This document shows, in pieces, positions 60,505 to 64,000 of a DNA stretch of 64,000 nt. Each line of letters opens with the position of its first letter. Position 1 is the first letter of the stretch. The notes under the pieces are model-generated. The model made no database searches and was not told the origin of the DNA. It saw only the letters and a list, made by a program, of their open reading frames with translations. Position numbers and translations under genes: made by a program. Source of the DNA: Streptomyces sp. Alt3 (lineage in GTDB: Bacteria > Actinomycetota > Actinomycetes > Streptomycetales > Streptomycetaceae); the NCBI RefSeq assembly GCF_030719215.1, contig NZ_CP120984.1, forward strand, positions 124,001 through 188,000, given 5' to 3'.

Positions 60505-60703
60505 CCCCCCGACGCCGGACTGGATAGTCGAGCTGGGCATCGGCCAGGGCTGGCCTCCGATCGAGGTGCAGGCCGGCCACTGCCACGCCGCAGGAAGCCG
60601 GCGTCGGACCATCGGCCGGGACCAGGCCCGCTCCCTTCTCTCCGAAGGGATCCGAGCCGGCGCTCACTGCCGGCCCGATACCGATCTCGGGGTACTCGGA
60701 TAA
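60505..60703 (+). pseudogene. DUF6233 C-terminal fragment
   Basis: The frame PDWIVELGIGQGWPPIEV, then AGHCHAAGSRRRTIGRDQAR and SEGIRAGAHCRPDTDLGVL with a stop at 60701 matches the conserved C-terminal half of DUF6233 proteins. The N-terminal helix and a start codon are missing. Confidence 0.6.
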
Positions 60704-60881
60704 TCACGCGATCAATCACGCTTTGATGGAAAAGAAGTTCCTGTGCGCAGGGTGCGCGTGTGGATCGAAGACGCGGATGCTGGCAAGCCATCGATGCCTC
60801 ACGCCCCTTGGTGAACAAAGGGGGCCGAGGCATCGGTCGTTCTGCATATGATCTGAGCTGAGTTCAGGGAGGGGGCTGATC

Positions 60882-61262
60882 GTGGCGTGGGATGAGAGCA
60901 GCGAGGGCGGTACACCGGCTGGCCCGTTGGTTCCGGGGGGTGGTGGTCTGTTTGGCTCGTCGCCGGCGGAGAAGAATGCGGCGGCGAACGGCATCGAGAC
61001 CGAGTTGGAGCCGGACACCAAGAAGTTTTCAGATGGTGCGAAGGAGAGCACCAGCACCGCGGCCAGGACGCTTGACGGCTGGGAGACCGCCTCCGGCCTG
61101 AAGAAGGTCGTGGGGATCTGGGATCAGCAGGTGAGAGTGCTGATGGGGCGACTTGCCGCGGAAAAGGCTTCTTTGCGCAACACTTCGGGTCTGTTCTTTC
61201 AGAATGATCTTGGCACGGGCAGCGAGCTTCGAGGTGTCAGATCCAGTCTTGACGAGCTGTAG
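60882..61262 (+). CDS. WXG100-like/ESX-type small protein
   Basis: 126 residues from GTG 60882 (agggaggggg upstream). After a Gly-rich start it is helical, with ASGLKKVVGIWDQQVRVLMG and LAAEKASLRNTSGLFFQNDL. Position directly before a WXG-type polymorphic toxin and size suggest a co-secreted chaperone or partner for type VII export. The WXG motif itself is not clear. Confidence 0.6.
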   Translation: MAWDESSEGGTPAGPLVPGGGGLFGSSPAEKNAAANGIETELEPDTKKFSDGAKESTSTAARTLDGWETASGLKKVVGIWDQQVRVLMGRLAAEKASLRNTSGLFFQNDLGTGSELRGVRSSLDEL

Positions 61263-61273
61263 GCGGTCGGTCC

Positions 61274-62437
61274 GTGCTGTCGTATCAGGAAATCATGACG
61301 ACCGATCTCACTGTTCTGACCAAGGCTGCCGAGAAATGGGAAACGATGGCCACCGACCTTGCGAAGGTCGGGAAGCGCTACGGGGAGACCGTCCAGAAGA
61401 TCACGCTGGGACAGAACTGGCATGGGCTCAGCGTGGAAGCAGCGCACACGAAGTTCGCGACGACCCGACGCGAGTACACGTCCGCGCAAACTGAGGCAAA
61501 GTCGGTCGCCAAGATCCTGAGAGACGCGCACACCGGTTTCGTGGATCTGAAGAAGAAGGTCGAATCGACCCGGGACGACGCGGTGGCCGCGGGTATGGCG
61601 GTCTCGGCAGCAGGACGGGCCGCCTTCGACTTCACACGCCTCCAGGATCCGGCGCAGGAACGTGCCCTGCGCCACGACCCGGACCTGAAAGGTGTGGAGG
61701 AGTCCTGGACCTCGCATATCGCTGCAGCTGTACGTGCCGTGGACGAATTCGACAGTGCCGTCAAGCAAGCGCTCGAAGCCGTGGTTGTGGACGGCAACCT
61801 GATTGACGGCACGGTCGGAGGCTTCAACGCCACCGCCACGCCCGTCATCCCCCCGACAGGGCAGGAGCGCAGCGAGCAGAAGTTCACTGACGCGGAGAAG
61901 TGGATCTTTGAGGAGATGAAGCGGAACGCGAAGTCGGACACCGTCGGCAACATAAAGGCTCTGCTTGATGAGCCGGAATGGTATGAGTTCGGGCGGAATT
62001 ACGGTTCGGACATCAACGCGGCGATGGTGATGTGGGGTGCGAAGGTGGCCCCGGGCCAGGACTGGGACCATAAGCCCCAGCTCCAGCAGCGGTACGACCT
62101 CCAGACGATCGACGACTACTACTTCAAGCAGCCCGGAACGAACCGCGAAGTCTTCTACGACATCTACTCCAACGTGCACTACGGATACGTCGGCCGGGCC
62201 GCCGGCTTCGATACGGACACCCTGATCCAGGGCGCCTCCCTCGGAGAAACGGTGCTCACGGGAGACGACGACCAGGGCGATCAGATCACGATGCGGGTTG
62301 GGGTCGACCTCTACGAGAAGTACGGTGACGACCTGACCGAGGAACAGCTCCGGCAAGGAATCAACGACGCGATGGATCAGATGGAGCAAGCGCAGCGCAA
62401 CGGCGAGGACGTTCCGCAGGTCAGGACCCGGAAGTGA
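61274..62437 (+). CDS. polymorphic toxin, WXG-like N-terminus and toxin-44 C-terminus
   Basis: 387 residues from GTG 61274 (ATG 61295 is an alternative). Residues 10-120 form a helical hairpin with a WHG motif (QNWHGLSVEAAHTKFATTRR) as in type VII substrates. The C-terminal 190 residues (AEKWIFEEMKRNAKSDTVG, WGAKVAPGQDWDHKPQLQQ, REVFYDIYSNVHYGYVGRAA) match the toxin type 44 domain, a predicted nuclease or related toxin. It is flanked by a partner and a membrane protein with overlapping start, forming a toxin cassette. Confidence 0.8.
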   Translation: MLSYQEIMTTDLTVLTKAAEKWETMATDLAKVGKRYGETVQKITLGQNWHGLSVEAAHTKFATTRREYTSAQTEAKSVAKILRDAHTGFVDLKKKVESTRDDAVAAGMAVSAAGRAAFDFTRLQDPAQERALRHDPDLKGVEESWTSHIAAAVRAVDEFDSAVKQALEAVVVDGNLIDGTVGGFNATATPVIPPTGQERSEQKFTDAEKWIFEEMKRNAKSDTVGNIKALLDEPEWYEFGRNYGSDINAAMVMWGAKVAPGQDWDHKPQLQQRYDLQTIDDYYFKQPGTNREVFYDIYSNVHYGYVGRAAGFDTDTLIQGASLGETVLTGDDDQGDQITMRVGVDLYEKYGDDLTEEQLRQGINDAMDQMEQAQRNGEDVPQVRTRK

Positions 62438-62745
62438 CGCGCGGGCAGTGGGGCTGTGTGGCCGCCCCTGTAGGAGGCCTGGTCACCGGCGTGATCGGGT
62501 CTGTACTTCTCTCGGCTGCCTGGCGGGCATGCGACGTCGGAGTGAACGGCGCGGCCAACGGCCTTGCGCTGATCTTCTACGGGGCTCTGCTCACGATCAT
62601 CTCGGCAATGTGGTGGGGTGCGCTCGTCGGCTACGTAGGACGTTGGAACCTCGCGGTTGCCCTCCTTGGTGGCACGGCCGGTGCTGCGGTCATGGTCTGG
62701 ATCTTCGTGGCTCTTCTCCACGTTCCGAACGGCTACCGCTGCTGA
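62434..62745 (+). CDS. four-helix membrane protein, candidate immunity protein
   Basis: 103 residues from GTG 62434, overlapping the toxin stop (GTGA). Three to four hydrophobic helices (VGGLVTGVIGSVLLSAAW; LALIFYGALLTIISAMWWGA; NLAVALLGGTAGAAVMVW; IFVALLHV) fill most of it. Position directly after the toxin gene with overlap suggests immunity, although immunity against a cytosolic toxin by a membrane protein would be unusual. Confidence 0.6.
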   Translation: MTRGQWGCVAAPVGGLVTGVIGSVLLSAAWRACDVGVNGAANGLALIFYGALLTIISAMWWGALVGYVGRWNLAVALLGGTAGAAVMVWIFVALLHVPNGYRC

Positions 62746-63489
62746 TGCGGTGCGAGCCGCACCACACGCCCGGGCGAGGGACGTAGCGCACACCACCAGC
62801 ACCGACGGGTCGATCGTGGAGGAGCGCAGCAGGTCAGTCAGTGCCGGTCAGGTAACACCGCTTGGCGATCTATGAGGTCCATAGCCCGAAGCGTCACCTT
62901 GAAGGCAGAGTCATCTCGAACCAGACGACCTTGCCCGTCGAGAGCCGCGTCGCTCCCCACCGCCTCGCCAGGGTCAGCCCAACCGGCCACAGAGCTTCGG
63001 CCAGGTCTGCGCCATGTCGACGAACCGGGAGTAGTGCAGCTGGGCTGCGGCCGTGACCGTTGCTGTCGGGCCGAACCTCTTCTTCTCGATGTGAGGTCGA
63101 CCTCGCCAGCGCGCGGGACGTGGTCAGTCCTTGCATGCTGCGGGTGTGTACCGCGCGGGTGACTTACCCCTGCTTAACGATCGTGATGTAGGTCACGTTG
63201 CGGGTGCGCAGGTGCCCAGTTGACGTGCACGGCGCGGCAGCGAAGGCGGGCTGGACGCGCACGTTTCCCCTGGTGGGAGCGTTGACTTTAAGTGATCAAG
63301 GTGTGACTGCAAGCAGTGGTCTACGCCTTTGCGTAGTCAACCGATCGCGTTCAGTCAAAAAAGACGAGGCTGCGATGCGCGTTTGCCTATCGGGTTTCGA
63401 GAAGCTGCGGTTGAGGGCACAGACGCTCTCCGGTGCTCCCGGGACAGGGGATGGAGCGCCGCCCAGTGTGCCCCCGAGGAATGGGAACT
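62746..63489. other. long gap with one gene relic
   Basis: Apart from the ATPase relic at 62894-63060 no gene is supported. The AT-richer part at 63270-63370 may hold the promoter of the genes at 63490. Confidence 0.4.
62894..63060 (-). pseudogene. anti-sigma-type ATPase, C-terminal relic
   Basis: On the minus strand GADLAEALWPVGLTLARRWG and ATRLSTGKVVWFEMTLPS end in a stop at 62894. This is the typical last part of a Streptomyces HATPase_c_2 (RsbW-like) protein. The rest is missing. Confidence 0.5.
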
Positions 63490-63690
63490 GTGGTCGTTCA
63501 CGATTTTCTCGTCGTGCTGGCGGTCGTCACCGCCCTGCGCGTATTCGCCCCCGACGCACGCGCCCTGACCCGGCGCCTGCTCAGCGCCGGAGTGCGGGTC
63601 GGTACCACCCAACTACTGGAGGACACATCGGCCGCCGGCACCCGCCAAGGGCGCCCGCCGCTGCCGGACTCACACAGCGGGGAGGCATGA
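63490..63690 (+). CDS. small hydrophobic protein
   Basis: 66 residues from GTG 63490, with gaggaatggg upstream. A hydrophobic start (VVVHDFLVVLAVVTALRVFA) could be a membrane anchor; the rest is polar. It overlaps the next gene by four bases (ATGA). Confidence 0.5.
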   Translation: MVVHDFLVVLAVVTALRVFAPDARALTRRLLSAGVRVGTTQLLEDTSAAGTRQGRPPLPDSHSGEA

Positions 63691-64000
63691 GGCACATGTC
63701 CACCACCTCGTCACCGGGGGAGCCTGACGGACCGGGAGCCCAGTACGAACTCCCCCGATCCAGCTTCCTGGAAGAGATCAACAACCTGAAGGGCATCGAG
63801 TACCGGATGACTCCGGACCAGGAGGCGTTCTACGACCTCTATGCCCGCGCCCACCTGCGGTACGCGCATACGATGCTCGGCGACAAAGATGCCGCCAAGG
63901 CGGTCGTCCGGCGCTGCTACTCCCACCTCGCTCTGAACTGGGCGAACGTGCTGAAACAGGAAAGCCCCGAGGCGTACGCCTGGAAGCTGCTCAAGCAGCG
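63687..64000 (+). CDS. sigma-factor-like protein, N-terminal part
   Basis: The gene starts at ATG 63687 (ggggaggc upstream) and runs out of the window. The 104 residues seen include YRMTPDQEAFYDLYARAHLR, YAHTMLGDKDAAKAVVRRCY and SHLALNWANVLKQESPEAYA, similar to region 2 of small sigma-70-like proteins in Streptomyces. The assignment rests on this half only. Confidence 0.5.
   Translation, partial: MRHMSTTSSPGEPDGPGAQYELPRSSFLEEINNLKGIEYRMTPDQEAFYDLYARAHLRYAHTMLGDKDAAKAVVRRCYSHLALNWANVLKQESPEAYAWKLLKQ

Noticed and set aside
1..64000. tRNA, rRNA, riboswitch and linear-plasmid telomere signals
   Set aside because: No cloverleaf with CCA-type end, no rRNA stretch, no known riboswitch core and no dense terminal palindromes were found by eye; a covariance-model search would be decisive.

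Overview
The window is high-GC actinobacterial DNA, almost certainly Streptomyces: third codon positions are GC-rich, GTG/TTG starts are common, and many encoded families are typical of Streptomyces (DUF6009, DUF4241, SRPBCC, roadblock clusters, XRE-TM-sensor proteins, IS5 and IS110 relics). A plasmid-type replication unit (prim-pol plus P4-type helicase with an iteron-like repeat field), a ParA/ParB pair with a cluster of palindromic ParB-site candidates, and a broken MobF relaxase point to a large, probably linear, plasmid or a plasmid-derived chromosome arm. Many IS relics and frameshifted genes show an accessory region. No rRNA or tRNA gene and no telomere-like end was seen.

Layout. 1-4.5 kb: partial gene, SRPBCC protein and frameshifted IS5-type transposase (with a matching inverted end sequence far upstream), VanZ-like membrane protein, small secreted protein, transposase relic. 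4.5-6.9 kb: cluster with one clear and two likely roadblock/LC7 proteins around a divergent promoter region. 7-8.4 kb: IS110 relic and DUF6009 protein. 8.5-12 kb: helicase, prim-pol primase and a field of short GGGACTGA/GGGACCGA repeats (candidate origin). 12-16.1 kb: two DUF4241 proteins, a RelE-type toxin-antitoxin pair and a frameshifted DUF1877 gene. 16.1-20.4 kb: IS scar inside a mini CRISPR array, a 680-bp element with 79-bp perfect inverted repeats carrying a zinc-finger ORF, a lipoprotein and small unknown genes.

20.5-31.4 kb is a complete-looking type I-E CRISPR-Cas locus on the minus strand (cas3-cse1-cse2-cas7-cas5-cas6e-cas1-cas2) with one array at each end, both with cas-proximal leaders. 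cas1 has an internal deletion with frameshift, so interference may work while adaptation probably does not. A third array with its own leader lies at 42.3 kb, and a single degenerate repeat with an apparent leader at 46.3 kb. The leaders share a GCAGGTC-like box exactly 14 bases before the first repeat.

31.5-37.2 kb, directly after the second array, is a four-gene overlapping operon: a two-TM protein, a small protein, an 1139-aa protein with a Lon-like Ser-Lys protease domain, one membrane segment and a WD40-type propeller, and a Vgb-like propeller lipoprotein. This is the best candidate here for an undescribed, possibly defence-linked system. 37.4-42.9 kb is the partition region: parA, parB and an S1-domain RNA-binding protein, with eight copies of a 16-bp palindrome, four of them inside the parB coding sequence where they encode LSADNT-like peptides.

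43-64 kb: TetR regulator with a 28-bp operator and divergent target gene; relaxase relic; two tandem XRE-TM-sensor proteins; a secreted protein; a truncated XRE regulator; an anti-sigma-like ATPase fused to an IS110 fragment; a Ser/Thr kinase; a YCII/ECF42 sigma pair (YCII frameshifted); a secreted nuclease; gene fragments; and a WXG-like/toxin-44/membrane-protein polymorphic toxin cassette. The window ends inside a likely sigma-like gene.
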